Assembly (NCBI GenBank): GCA_023381535.1
Contig: JAMCSN010000239.1
Location: forward strand, 1-52,934
Length of the DNA: 52,934 bases
Direction of reading: 5' to 3'
Source of the DNA: Bacteroidota bacterium
GTDB taxonomy: Bacteria > Bacteroidota > Ignavibacteria > Ignavibacteriales > Melioribacteraceae
Numbering within the stretch: the stretch's first letter is position 1; each line of letters opens with the position of its first letter. Shown here piece after piece: positions 32,330 to 41,483 of this stretch. Both the position numbers and the translations under genes were made by a program. Under the pieces are notes generated by a model, which was given only the letters and a program-made list of their open reading frames with translations, was not told the DNA's origin and did not search any database.

Positions 32330-32878
32330 TTAGTAAATAAAATCCTTTTCAATTTCTTTGAACGGTTTAGCCAAAGTGTCTTTGTTTGATATGATTCGAT
32401 CTTTCACTTTCCAATCAATATTCAAATCGATGTCGTTCAATAAAATTGATCTTTCGCTTTGCTTATCATAAAGTGCAGTACATTTGTAACTGAAAATTGC
32501 TTCATCGGATAGAACCGAAAAGCCGTGCGCAAAACCGATTGGAATCCACAACTGAAATTTATTTTCTTCGCTAAGTTCTGCTGAATAATATTTTCCAAAG
32601 GTCGGCGAGCCGAACCGAATATCCACAGCCACATCCAAAACTTTTCCGGTTATCACACTGCATAATTTCCCTTGGGCAGAAGCGCCGATTTGGTAATGTA
32701 AACCTCTGACTGTCCCTTTGACGGATTTGGAAATATTATCCTGAACAAAAAACGGATTCAGACCGCCTTCAATATATTTTTTTTGATTATAAGCTTCGAA
32801 GAAATAGCCGCGTTCATCCGGGAAAACATCCGGTTTAACAAGCAGCAATCCGTCAATAAATGTTTTTTCGAATTCCAA
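32330..32878 (-). CDS. rfbC: dTDP-4-dehydrorhamnose 3,5-epimerase
   Basis: A 182-residue cupin-fold epimerase of the RmlC type. The N-terminal GLLLVKPDVFPDERGYFFEA, VQDNISKSVKGTVRGLHYQI with the catalytic histidine, and IGFAHGFSVLSDEAIFSYKC with the tyrosine region are all present. It converts dTDP-4-keto-6-deoxyglucose to the rhamno form. It sits 8 bases after galE and 17 before ugd. A UDP- or CDP-sugar substrate remains possible for close relatives. Confidence 0.93.
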   Translation of the reverse strand: MEFEKTFIDGLLLVKPDVFPDERGYFFEAYNQKKYIEGGLNPFFVQDNISKSVKGTVRGLHYQIGASAQGKLCSVITGKVLDVAVDIRFGSPTFGKYYSAELSEENKFQLWIPIGFAHGFSVLSDEAIFSYKCTALYDKQSERSILLNDIDLNIDWKVKDRIISNKDTLAKPFKEIEKDFIY

Positions 32879-32886
32879 AACTCACC

Positions 32887-33861
32887 TCAATATTTTGGGT
32901 TCTGATGCCAGCGCCAAGCCGTGCGGATTATATCATCAATTGTGTATTTCGGTTTCCAGTTTAAAATCTTCAGCGCCTGTGTATTGTCCGCAACAAGAAT
33001 TGCCGGGTCGCCTTTACGCCTTTCGGAAATTTTGAATTCTATTTTCTTACCCGTGATACTTTCTGCAGTTTTAATTATTTCCATAACCGAATTTCCGGCG
33101 CCGGTACCAAGATTAATTATTGTTGATTCATTTCCTTTAGCTAAAAATTCCAGCGCTCTAATGTGTGCGTCACTTAAGTCATTAACATGAATATAATCGC
33201 GAATGCAAGTGCCGTCGGGTGTGTTATAATCATTTCCGAAAACAGAAACTTTTTCGCGTTTTCCATTTGCAACTTCGAGTACAATTGGAATTAAATGCGG
33301 TTCGGGATTATGACTCTCGCCGATCTCGCCTGAATCATCAGCACCCGCAGCGTTAAAATATCTCAGCGAAACATATTTCATTCCATAAGCAGATTGAAAA
33401 TCTTTCAGCATCATTTCAATCATAAGTTTGGTATTAGCGTAAGGATTGATCGGGTTCGTCTGCGCTTCTTCTGAAATCGGAACCTTGCCCGGACTACCGT
33501 AAACCGAACATGTCGAAGAGAAGACAAAATATTTTACTTTGCTCTCGACTGCTGCGCGAATCAAATTATAACTGCCGATAACATTGTTTTGGTAATAAAT
33601 CTCCGGATGTTCAACAGATTCCCCCACATAAGCAAAAGCGGCAAAATGAACCACGGCTTCCGGAGAATGTTTCCGAATCACCTCCGAAATTTTTTCAGCG
33701 TCACGTATGTCAACTTTTTCGAATTGAACGCCGTCCGGTATTGATTCTTGATGCCCGCGAGAAAAGTTATCGGCAACAATTACTTCATCATTGCCTTTCA
33801 ACGCCATTCTTACAAAGTGAGAACCAATATATCCGGCTCCGCCGGTAACTAAAATTCGCAA
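32887..33861 (-). CDS. galE: UDP-glucose 4-epimerase
   Basis: A 324-residue extended SDR. MRILVTGGAGYIGSHFVR is the NAD site, VHFAAFAYVGESVEHPEIYY is the strand-4 region, and SSTCSVYGSPGKVPISEE with NPYANTKLMIE supplies the catalytic S/T and YxxxK. The CIRDYIHVNDLSDAHIRAL and NLGTGAGNSVMEII blocks are specific to GalE. It interconverts UDP-glucose and UDP-galactose and leads a galE-rfbC-ugd operon. Confidence 0.95.
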   Translation of the reverse strand: MRILVTGGAGYIGSHFVRMALKGNDEVIVADNFSRGHQESIPDGVQFEKVDIRDAEKISEVIRKHSPEAVVHFAAFAYVGESVEHPEIYYQNNVIGSYNLIRAAVESKVKYFVFSSTCSVYGSPGKVPISEEAQTNPINPYANTKLMIEMMLKDFQSAYGMKYVSLRYFNAAGADDSGEIGESHNPEPHLIPIVLEVANGKREKVSVFGNDYNTPDGTCIRDYIHVNDLSDAHIRALEFLAKGNESTIINLGTGAGNSVMEIIKTAESITGKKIEFKISERRKGDPAILVADNTQALKILNWKPKYTIDDIIRTAWRWHQNPKY

Positions 33862-33923
33862 GTAGTTTCCGTTTTACTTTATTCCAAAATACAAAATATT
33901 TTTCCGCCGCACTTAACTATCAA

Positions 33924-34613
33924 TCAAGAAATATTCAAATACTGATTCCAAATCTTATACAATTCATACGTAGCTTTAACATCCTCGCCGCAGTAAATCG
34001 CAATATCTTTGATTCTACCTGCTTTGTACAGTTCTTTCACTTCCATTCCGGTAATACCTTTCGATTTCGGCGAATCGATTCCAAAAGCGTAACAATAAAA
34101 ATCTAAATTAAATTTTTTTGTGATCCCGTAAAACGTGAACAGTTCCAGCAAATCAAGATGAAGATTCGTATCGAACCGGTTTCGCATTAGGTTTTTGGAC
34201 GGCTTAATTTTGTTGATCGCCGAACGCATCATGATAAAAGGAATATCGAAATTGCGCCCGTTGAAGGAAATAACTTTTTCGGCTTCGTCAACATATTTCC
34301 AAAAGTATCTCAACATTTCCTGTTCGGTCAACGGTTTGTACTTTGTAATTTTTTCTTCAGCTATCCATTCGTCGTTTGTTCCGCCTTCATAGAGCACCAT
34401 TGATTTTTCTTTTTCAGTGTTCAATAAACCGATGGCGACAATTTTTGCTGTGAATGGATAAAGACTCAAATAACGCTTTTGCTCTTCAACTAATTCGTCT
34501 TTCCTTTGCTGATCTTTTTCCTGTTCGGCGTGTCTTAGCAAGAATTCCTTTTGTGAATCGGCGAGTGAGTCAAGTTCAACACCTACAGTTTCGATGTCAA
34601 ATACGAGGTTCAT
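33924..34613 (-). CDS. DEDD-type 3'-5' exonuclease
   Basis: A 229-residue RNase-H-fold exonuclease (predicted PolB-like 3'-5' type). The first acidic pair is in LVFDIETVG, the second in ISFNGRNFDIPFI near residue 130, and the last in CGEDVKATYELY; a conserved helix LMRNRFDTNLHLDL lies between. The ATG at 34613 is used because GGGGG precedes it and Exo I begins a few residues later; the frame extends 52 codons upstream without similarity. Its cellular role is unknown. It lies alone, upstream of galE. Confidence 0.85.
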   Translation of the reverse strand: MNLVFDIETVGVELDSLADSQKEFLLRHAEQEKDQQRKDELVEEQKRYLSLYPFTAKIVAIGLLNTEKEKSMVLYEGGTNDEWIAEEKITKYKPLTEQEMLRYFWKYVDEAEKVISFNGRNFDIPFIMMRSAINKIKPSKNLMRNRFDTNLHLDLLELFTFYGITKKFNLDFYCYAFGIDSPKSKGITGMEVKELYKAGRIKDIAIYCGEDVKATYELYKIWNQYLNIS

Positions 34614-34848
34614 ATGACCCCCATTGTTTGTTTGTGTTATAAAAAACATAACAAAATTCGGAATCAATATACAGTTAAAAGAAAAATTAATTATAACACG
34701 ACCGCGCATTGAGCAATAAACAACCACGCTCAAAGGACGTGGTTTTATGAGGTCAAATAAAGTAAACAAAGGAGAAAAGAAAAAAGTTAAGCGTATTGAA
34801 AAAAAATTTTATTTCATTATCTTAGCTTCGAACTAAAAGAGAGAAGGG

Positions 34849-36000
34849 ATGAATACAAAAAACCGGGCGTTATTCATTGACCTATTGCGCGGTCTCGCAA
34901 TGCTTGTGATGGTTGAAGTTCACGTTACTAATGAATTGTTAGAACCGTCCATCAAAAGCCAGTCTTGGTTTTCCATTGTTAATTTTATAAACGGTTTGGT
35001 AGCTCCATCGTTTCTATTTGTATCCGGACTTGTTTTTGTATTATCGCTGCAGAAGGGAGTGGACGATCTTAGAAAATTCGGCAAAACATTTTGGAAAAAA
35101 CTTTCGCGGATTGGATTAATTCTTCTCGCCGGCTACTCGCTCCACACACCCTACTTTTCAGTTCAGAAATTGATGAATCATTGGACACCGGATATAATCA
35201 AGCAACTTTTTATGGTGGATATACTTCAATGTATCGGAATAGGTTTGCTGGTTTTATTGTTTGCAAGAATAATTTTTACAAACGAAAAATCATTTTACAT
35301 ATTTATTACAGTTGTGTTGTTTTTCGTTGTGTCTTTCAGCTGGGTATTTTGGAAAATAGATTTCAACAACTTTCTACCAATTCCGTTGGCAAGTTATTTC
35401 AACACCATGAACGGATCACTCTTTCCAGTGTTTCCTTGGTTCAATTTTCTTTTTGCCGGTGCACTCGTTTCAAAATTCTATATTGATACACAAAATAAAA
35501 ACGACGAAAAAAACTTCATTCGAAAAATTACCATTATCGGTATTGGCTTTTTAATCGTTGGTGATTTATTACTAAGAGTAGTTGTTCCCAAAAATTTAGA
35601 AATCATTCGACCTCATCCGGCATTTTTCATTGAGCGATTAGGAGCCGTATTTGCCATATTAGGCGGGTGTTGGTATTATGTCCGTAACAAAGAAAATTAT
35701 TCTTCCTTCATCTTGGATGCAAGCAGAGAATCATTGCTTGTATATTGGCTGCATCTTCAAGTTATCTTTAGAAAATTTTTCGGCGGTAAGAGTCTGGTGG
35801 ATATTTACGGTGGTCAGCTTAACATTTACTGGTGCATTTTGATTACGATTGCCATCTGCGTTCTGATGATTTATGCGGCAAAATTGTGGGGTTGGACTAA
35901 AGGTCACCATCCCAAAATCTCAAAAAAAATTGTGTATGGATTTATTACCGCAGGTCTTGCGATTTTTGTAATCAATGGAATATTTCTGTTAGACCTTTAA
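34849..36000 (+). CDS. HGSNAT-like membrane acyltransferase (DUF1624)
   Basis: A 383-residue integral membrane protein with about ten helices. The N-terminus RALFIDLLRGLAMLVMVEVH is the heparan-alpha-glucosaminide N-acetyltransferase catalytic-domain signature, including an H in the first lumenal loop. FLFVSGLVFVLSLQKG and a later PVFPWFNFLFAGALVSK also fit. Such proteins move acyl groups from cytoplasmic acyl-CoA across the membrane to a sugar amine or hydroxyl. Acceptor unknown. GAGAAGGG precedes the start. Its end overlaps the convergent thioesterase gene by 12 bases. Confidence 0.82.
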   Translation: MNTKNRALFIDLLRGLAMLVMVEVHVTNELLEPSIKSQSWFSIVNFINGLVAPSFLFVSGLVFVLSLQKGVDDLRKFGKTFWKKLSRIGLILLAGYSLHTPYFSVQKLMNHWTPDIIKQLFMVDILQCIGIGLLVLLFARIIFTNEKSFYIFITVVLFFVVSFSWVFWKIDFNNFLPIPLASYFNTMNGSLFPVFPWFNFLFAGALVSKFYIDTQNKNDEKNFIRKITIIGIGFLIVGDLLLRVVVPKNLEIIRPHPAFFIERLGAVFAILGGCWYYVRNKENYSSFILDASRESLLVYWLHLQVIFRKFFGGKSLVDIYGGQLNIYWCILITIAICVLMIYAAKLWGWTKGHHPKISKKIVYGFITAGLAIFVINGIFLLDL

Positions 36001-36438
36001 GATCTTTACTTCGCTTTCGATTGATTTAACTGCATCGTAAAATTCTTCGGGAATCGGAATTGGTTTTTTGCTGTGCTTATTGATGTGAACCATTACACCG
36101 CTTCCCTTCGCAATAATTCTTCCTGTCTTCGCGTTCTCAATGATATGTTTCAGCCCGAAGCTGGTGTTCTTAATGAAATCGATTCTCGTATAAACATTCA
36201 ACTCATCATCCAGAACCGATGGTTCCAAGTAGTCGCATTCATTGTGCGCCATAATAACAAAGGAATTTCCGTCCAAAATTTCGGAAAGACTTCGTTTGAA
36301 TTTTAGATCATGAAGGTATTTGATTCTTGCATCTTCGAAGTATATGAAGTAAACGGAATTGTTGCAGACGCCAAGCATATCCACTTCGTGAAATTTTACT
36401 ACTTCAACAATTTTATGTGAGAATTTCGATTTTTCCAT
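35989..36438 (-). CDS. Acyl-CoA thioesterase, hotdog (4HBT) family
   Basis: A 149-residue hotdog-fold protein. VVKFHEVDMLGVCNNSVYFI is the 4HBT active-site region, with D in the position of the catalytic aspartate, and ARIKYLHDL follows on the central helix. The later strands RIDFIKNTSFGLKHIIENAK and IAKGSGVMVHINK complete the fold. Likely substrate is a short acyl-CoA, not identifiable from sequence. The 3' end overlaps the convergent acyltransferase gene. Confidence 0.87.
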   Translation of the reverse strand: MEKSKFSHKIVEVVKFHEVDMLGVCNNSVYFIYFEDARIKYLHDLKFKRSLSEILDGNSFVIMAHNECDYLEPSVLDDELNVYTRIDFIKNTSFGLKHIIENAKTGRIIAKGSGVMVHINKHSKKPIPIPEEFYDAVKSIESEVKILKV

Positions 36439-36494
36439 TACGCTTCCGGATTTTTTTCAAAATTTATCTTTAATAATAATCTTACCGACAAAAA

Positions 36495-37526
36495 CTACGC
36501 AACAACTTTCTCAATTATTTTTGCAGCTTGAATTATTTCATCAAACGAAACATCCATGTGAGTTACCGCTCTGATGATTCCGACTTTTCCCGTTCCCAGC
36601 AGCAAACTGTGTTCGTGGCATTTTTTCAAAAAGTCTTCCACATTCATTTTGCCAACGGAGAACATTACAATATTTGTCTCTACACTCGCTATATCAACTT
36701 GAATATTTTTTATTTCAGCAAGTGCATAAGTTAGTTTCTTTGCTTTTTCATGATCTTCTTTCAACCGTGCAATATTATTTTTTAAAGCGTACAAACCTGC
36801 AGCGGCAATAATGCCGACCTGTCTCATTCCTCCGCCCCAAGCCTTGCGTACGCGATATGCGTCTTTAACAAAATCTTTTTTACCTGCAATGATTGAACCG
36901 ATTGGCGCACCCAACCCTTTAGAAAGACAGCACGAAACAGTATCGAAGTGCGATGCGTATTCCGATGGTAGAATTCCCGTTTCAACTGAAGCGTTCCAAA
37001 TCCTTGCGCCGTCGAGATGAAAGTATAGATTGTGTTTCTTGGCAAGTTCGCTTAATGCTTTAATGTTTTCGATTGGATTGATTGTGCCGCCTGCGCGGTT
37101 ATGTGTATTCTCAACTTCGATTACTTTTGTGCGAGCCATGTAATACGCGCTCGAAGGTCTGATCAAAGGTTCTACCTGATCGGGAGTAAAAATTCCTTTT
37201 ACACCTTCAACCAAGCTTAACTGAATCCCGCTCAATGCAGCTGGAGAACCGGACTCATATTGAAAAATGTGAGCGTCTTTTTCACAAATAACTTCGTCAC
37301 CTGGGTTCGTCAAAACATTTAGAGATATTTGATTTCCCATTACTCCGCTTGCTACAAACAGCGCGGCTTCTTTGCCGAGCAATTCAGCAGCATAAGATTC
37401 AAGTTCGTCCGCGGTCGGATCTTCCTTGTAAACATCGTCGCCGACTTCCGCTTCATACATTGCCTTGCGCATTCCTTCAGATGGTTTTGTTACAGTATCG
37501 CTTCTGAGATCAATAAATTTTTTCAT
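36495..37526 (-). CDS. ltaE: Low-specificity L-threonine aldolase
   Basis: A 343-residue PLP enzyme that cleaves L-threonine or allo-threonine to glycine and acetaldehyde. The N-terminus FIDLRSDTVTKPSEGMRKAM and GDDVYKEDPTADELE are characteristic; the PLP lysine is in VSCCLSKGLGAPIGSIIAG, and LHLDGAR-like NLYFHLDGARIWNASVETG precedes it. Its start overlaps the end of lnt by 4 bases; it is the last gene of a seven-gene overlapping series beginning with era. Confidence 0.94.
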   Translation of the reverse strand: MKKFIDLRSDTVTKPSEGMRKAMYEAEVGDDVYKEDPTADELESYAAELLGKEAALFVASGVMGNQISLNVLTNPGDEVICEKDAHIFQYESGSPAALSGIQLSLVEGVKGIFTPDQVEPLIRPSSAYYMARTKVIEVENTHNRAGGTINPIENIKALSELAKKHNLYFHLDGARIWNASVETGILPSEYASHFDTVSCCLSKGLGAPIGSIIAGKKDFVKDAYRVRKAWGGGMRQVGIIAAAGLYALKNNIARLKEDHEKAKKLTYALAEIKNIQVDIASVETNIVMFSVGKMNVEDFLKKCHEHSLLLGTGKVGIIRAVTHMDVSFDEIIQAAKIIEKVVA

Positions 37527-39178
37527 GATTTTTTCTTTTTCCTAAATGGTAGTTTTTTGTAGATAAAAAATAAAATGGTTAAAACCGAAACAAAAGAAGC
37601 CAACAGCGGAAAGATGTAAGGGTGTTGAGAATAGAAAGTAAGTCCATGTTGAATGCTTACGTCGCCGACAAGAAAATCCCGTGTGAATAATTTTGTTTCG
37701 GAAATTGTTCTCCCCAACGGATCGATTATGCAGCTGATGCCGCCGTTGGCAGCCCGTACAACACTTTTCCGGTTTTCAACCGCTCTAAGTACGGAGATTT
37801 CTTTGTGCTGAAACGGTCCGCTTGAGTAGCCGTACCAACTGTCGTTCGTTACAACTACAATTAGATCTGCGCCTTCCTCAACAAATCCGGCGACAAATTC
37901 CGGATAGATCGATTCGATGCAAACAACGCCCGCAGCTTTGAGACGATTATTATTCAAATCGTTAAAATCAAAAACAGTTTGCTGCGTTCCAACGTTCCAA
38001 CTGGAAATACCAACCTGCCATTTTATAAAATCTCCGAGGAATGGGAGTTCTTCCACAAACGGGACGTGCTCACCGAACGGAACAAGTTTTATCTTGCCAT
38101 ATTTTTGCACATTAAAATTGTGCGGCGAGAAAAGAAGTATCGAATTGTAGGACGTGTACAAATAACCGTTTGGAGTTTTTTTAGCATCTTTGGGAGCTTC
38201 TGCTTTGTTGAAATAAAAGTTTATGTCAGGCATCCCGGTCATCAAAAAAATATTCTTTGATAAAACGAACTGGCGGATTCTTGATGCCTCGGGTTCATGA
38301 TTGCCGGAGAGCAAATACACCGGCAGCGCGGACTCCGGCCAGATAATTAACTTAGCGCCATTGTCAATTGCACGTTGCGATAAATCAAGATACTCATCCA
38401 ATTGCTTATCAAGATTGCCTTCTTGCCATTTTTCCCACGGATCGAGATTCGGCTGGATTAATCCCACCTTAACTTTTGTATCCGAAATTTTGAAGCTGTC
38501 TTCGCGGATAATTCCGTAAGTGAGAACTAAAACAATTATGGCTAGTGCTGTAATTCCGAATCGCAAATTTATTTTTTTTGTAGCAGCAATATCTTTCAGC
38601 GCGAGATAAAGCATCAAGTTCACAAATAAAATTATCAGCGATAATCCGTACACGCCGACAATATCTGCAATTTGTATCATGTGATTTAAGTACGGCAGCG
38701 AATTACCGAGCGTTAACCAAGGGAAACGCAGATCGGTTAAGCTGTAAAGAAACTCAAACGACACCCAGTAGAAAGGAAAAAGATAGAGCGCAATCTTCTT
38801 GCCGAAACTTTTTCTTGAAAAATAATACAGAGTAGATACGATCAGATAAAACAACGGATTGAAAACCAGTAGCGCCACACCGGAGATCATCAGAAATTTG
38901 TCGGCTTCTTTTGTCCAGCTTCCGATCCAATACAACGTTATAATGTTGAAAAAGAAAAGCGTGAAGTAAGTAAAGCGGTTGATCGAAGAAAGGGTTTCCT
39001 TTTTTTCAAGAATAAAGAAGTACGGGATGAATGCGAAGAAAACCAAGAATGGGAACGGAATCGGCGGGTATGAAAGTCCCAGCATAATTCCGCTTAAAGC
39101 GCCGAGAAGCAAATTTTTATTTCTTTCTTTCCTTTGTCCGGGCAGAAGCGGCAGCTTATTTCTTTTAAGGAAGTTCAT
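37523..39178 (-). CDS. lnt: Apolipoprotein N-acyltransferase
   Basis: A 551-residue inner-membrane enzyme that adds the third acyl chain to lipoproteins. Several N-terminal transmembrane helices (LLGALSGIMLGLSYPPIPFP onward) precede a nitrilase domain carrying the triad: E in IIWPESALPVYLL, K in YGKIKLVPFGEHVPF, and C in AAGVVCIESIYPEFV. A last helix (IFPLLASFVSVLTILFFIY) closes the protein. It fits the many lipoproteins seen here. It overlaps both dedA and ltaE by 4 bases. Confidence 0.95.
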   Translation of the reverse strand: MNFLKRNKLPLLPGQRKERNKNLLLGALSGIMLGLSYPPIPFPFLVFFAFIPYFFILEKKETLSSINRFTYFTLFFFNIITLYWIGSWTKEADKFLMISGVALLVFNPLFYLIVSTLYYFSRKSFGKKIALYLFPFYWVSFEFLYSLTDLRFPWLTLGNSLPYLNHMIQIADIVGVYGLSLIILFVNLMLYLALKDIAATKKINLRFGITALAIIVLVLTYGIIREDSFKISDTKVKVGLIQPNLDPWEKWQEGNLDKQLDEYLDLSQRAIDNGAKLIIWPESALPVYLLSGNHEPEASRIRQFVLSKNIFLMTGMPDINFYFNKAEAPKDAKKTPNGYLYTSYNSILLFSPHNFNVQKYGKIKLVPFGEHVPFVEELPFLGDFIKWQVGISSWNVGTQQTVFDFNDLNNNRLKAAGVVCIESIYPEFVAGFVEEGADLIVVVTNDSWYGYSSGPFQHKEISVLRAVENRKSVVRAANGGISCIIDPLGRTISETKLFTRDFLVGDVSIQHGLTFYSQHPYIFPLLASFVSVLTILFFIYKKLPFRKKKKS

Positions 39179-39783
39179 CGGCTTTTTCTTTTCTTCAGTA
39201 TGTGTCTAACCACAATTACAATGATAACAAGAGCGATTAACAAAAGAACGGTTTCAGAATATTTTGAAAGGTAATAATCAACTAAATCCAAGTTCTTGCC
39301 AAGCTGGATACCAAGAAAAATTAAAAGCGCGTTCCAGAAAAAAGAACTTACTGCTGCATAGACAAACGTTCTTGTCGGTTTCAACTTATGAACACCCGAG
39401 AAGAAACTAACAACCGCGCGTGTGCCGGGTAAAAAACGATTGATAAGAATTAAATTGTATCCGTACTTATGAAAAAAACGATCTGCTTTTTCCAGAGATT
39501 CCTGCTTGATGAATTTGAATCTTCCCGATCGAATTAATTTTTCTCCCAAAAATTCTCCGAAGAGATACATCACAATAAATCCGATTGCGCTGCCCACACT
39601 GGTAAGCAACAAGATCGGAATAAATCCTATTGCAGATTTAGCGATCAACGTTGATCCAATCAGCACAACAAAATCACTTGGCGACGGAGGGAAAATATTT
39701 TCGATGAAAGCAAAAAAGAAAATCACCACATAAATTAACGCGGGGTCTAAAGTGCTTATGTAGGAAATTATCTCTTGAAGCAT
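39175..39783 (-). CDS. DedA-family membrane protein
   Basis: A 202-residue integral membrane protein of the DedA/SNARE-associated family. FAFIENIFPPSPSDFVVLIG, the glycine-rich GSAIGFIVMYLFGEFLGEKL, the helix FFHKYGYNLILINRFLPGTR and AVVSFFSGVHKL with conserved arginines match it. Members act as lipid (undecaprenyl phosphate or phosphatidylethanolamine) flippases. It overlaps lnt by 4 bases and ispF by 1. Confidence 0.93.
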   Translation of the reverse strand: MLQEIISYISTLDPALIYVVIFFFAFIENIFPPSPSDFVVLIGSTLIAKSAIGFIPILLLTSVGSAIGFIVMYLFGEFLGEKLIRSGRFKFIKQESLEKADRFFHKYGYNLILINRFLPGTRAVVSFFSGVHKLKPTRTFVYAAVSSFFWNALLIFLGIQLGKNLDLVDYYLSKYSETVLLLIALVIIVIVVRHILKKRKSR

Positions 39784-40274
39784 TATTTATCTTTTTTGGT
39801 GAGAAGAACAACAGAATAAGCGGCGCAACCTTCTTCACGTCCAACAAAACCTAAACCTTCGGACGTAGTTGCTTTAATTGATATTTGATCTTCGTAAGTG
39901 TTCAAAATTTTGGCAATCTCAAATTTCATCTTTGGAATATATGGTGCTAACTTCGGCTGCTCAAGCAAAACTGTTGCATCAATATTTCCGATTTCAAAAT
40001 GACTTTCTCGCATCAGGTAATAAACTTCGTTGAGAAGTCTTTTGCTATCAATGTCTTTGTACTTCGGATCAGTGTCCGGGAAATGTTGACCGATATCTCC
40101 GAGTGCAAGAGCGCCGAGAATTGCATCGCAAATTGCGTGAAGAAGAACATCGGCATCGGAATGACCGACAAGACCTTTTGTGTGAGGTACTTCTACACCG
40201 CCAAGAATCAATTTACGATTCTCGGCAAACGCGTGAACATCGTAACCAAAACCGATTTTGAATTGTGCGCTCAA
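39783..40274 (-). CDS. ispF: 2-C-methyl-D-erythritol 2,4-cyclodiphosphate synthase
   Basis: A 163-residue enzyme of the MEP isoprenoid pathway. Zinc ligands are the D and H of GFGYDVHAF and the H of [16 protein letters not shown]. The [18 protein letters not shown] loop and [21 protein letters not shown]-terminus are typical. Other MEP genes are not in the window. Its start codon overlaps the end of the acylphosphatase gene. Confidence 0.96.
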   Translation of the reverse strand: MSAQFKIGFGYDVHAFAENRKLILGGVEVPHTKGLVGHSDADVLLHAICDAILGALALGDIGQHFPDTDPKYKDIDSKRLLNEVYYLMRESHFEIGNIDATVLLEQPKLAPYIPKMKFEIAKILNTYEDQISIKATTSEGLGFVGREEGCAAYSVVLLTKKDK

Positions 40275-40543
40275 TATCTTATCTCAAACCGTGTGAATTC
40301 GTTTTTTGCTTCTTCCCATTTGACGGAAGCATTTCTAACATCAGCATAAGCCGGTCCAACACGAATTATATTATACATCTCTTCAACAATAGCTTTCTCG
40401 CCTTCAACCACAGTATAAACTTCCCCGCTTCGTAAATTTTTGGTGTAACCGTTTAACCGGAGCCGTTCGGCATTTCGTAAAACAAAATATCGGAAACCGA
40501 CACCTTGAACCATCCCGTTGACTATAATTTCAGCGCGAACCAT
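40271..40543 (-). CDS. acyP: Acylphosphatase
   Basis: A 90-residue enzyme that hydrolyses acyl phosphates. The active-site segment [17 protein letters not shown] carries the phosphate-binding arginine, and [16 protein letters not shown] the catalytic asparagine. The start at 40543 gives the standard length; a longer frame to 40591 adds residues outside the family. It overlaps the upstream transporter gene by 14 bases and ispF by 4, so it is translationally coupled. Confidence 0.92.
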   Translation of the reverse strand: MVRAEIIVNGMVQGVGFRYFVLRNAERLRLNGYTKNLRSGEVYTVVEGEKAIVEEMYNIIRVGPAYADVRNASVKWEEAKNEFTRFEIRY

Positions 40544-41483
40544 TTTCTTTTTGATCTTTACTAAAAATTGAATCGAACACTTCCGATGCAATCAAACCGA
40601 GAAAAATCAATGCGCCGCCTGCTAAACCAAAGTTACTGATTTTTTCGTTGAGTAAAAAGAAAGCAAACATTGCCGCAAATATCGGCTCGAACGAATAAAT
40701 TATTCCGGCTTTTGTAGGGCTTACCACTTTTTGAAATTTTGTTTGCAGACCTAAATTAAAAAGTGTTGCAAGCAGCGATGTATAAAGCAATCCGAACAAC
40801 AAATATTTTGTTAACGAAACATGAATACCTTCATACGAAACTCCGGCAAAAACAAATGACGTAATAAAACTCAGCATTGAAACCGTTGCCAGTTGTGCAA
40901 TTAAAATTGTCCAGAAATCATTTTTCGAAGAAATTATATCGATATAAACTACATGTACTGCAAAAAACATTGCGCAGATCAAAGTCATCTCATCGCCGAA
41001 ATTGAAATTGGCTCCGAGTTCATTTAAGAACGTTGTTATAGAACTTCCTCCGCTTGAAAGAAAAAGTATCCCGAAAAAAACCAATATTGTACCGATTACG
41101 GCTCCTTTCGTCGGCATCCGTTTTTCAATTATCATTTGAAAGATTGGAACCATTACTACAAGCGAACCGGTAATGAAACCGGATTTAGTTGCGGATGTAT
41201 TTTTCAGTCCGATTGTTTGAGTAGCGAATCCGAGAAAAAGAAGTAACCCCAAAAACATCCCGGGCAATATTGATTTTCTATCAATCTTATTTTTTCTGAT
41301 CAACATGATTACAATCAATACAACGGCTGCTATAGCAAATCTGAATGCAATAAAAAGCGTGGAAGAGATATCGTTAAGCGATTCTTTGACAATAACAAAA
41401 GTAGCGCCCCAGATCAGTGTCATCAAAAGAAGCGCACTCTCGCCAAAATATTTGCTAATCGTTTTCTGAGGAAGTTTATTCAT
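40530..41483 (-). CDS. DMT-family (EamA) transporter
   Basis: A 317-residue membrane protein with ten predicted helices in two EamA repeats. ESALLLMTLIWGATFVIVKE opens the first, and SPTKAGIIYSFEPIFAAMFA with FFLLNEKISNFGLAGGALIF closes the second, both standard for the family. Substrate unknown. The ATG at 41483 overlaps the stop region of era (GATGAATAA), which supports translational coupling; a TTG 18 bases earlier is less likely. It shares about the same fold as the transporter at 23817 but is not a recent duplicate. Confidence 0.9.
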   Translation of the reverse strand: MNKLPQKTISKYFGESALLLMTLIWGATFVIVKESLNDISSTLFIAFRFAIAAVVLIVIMLIRKNKIDRKSILPGMFLGLLLFLGFATQTIGLKNTSATKSGFITGSLVVMVPIFQMIIEKRMPTKGAVIGTILVFFGILFLSSGGSSITTFLNELGANFNFGDEMTLICAMFFAVHVVYIDIISSKNDFWTILIAQLATVSMLSFITSFVFAGVSYEGIHVSLTKYLLFGLLYTSLLATLFNLGLQTKFQKVVSPTKAGIIYSFEPIFAAMFAFFLLNEKISNFGLAGGALIFLGLIASEVFDSIFSKDQKENGSR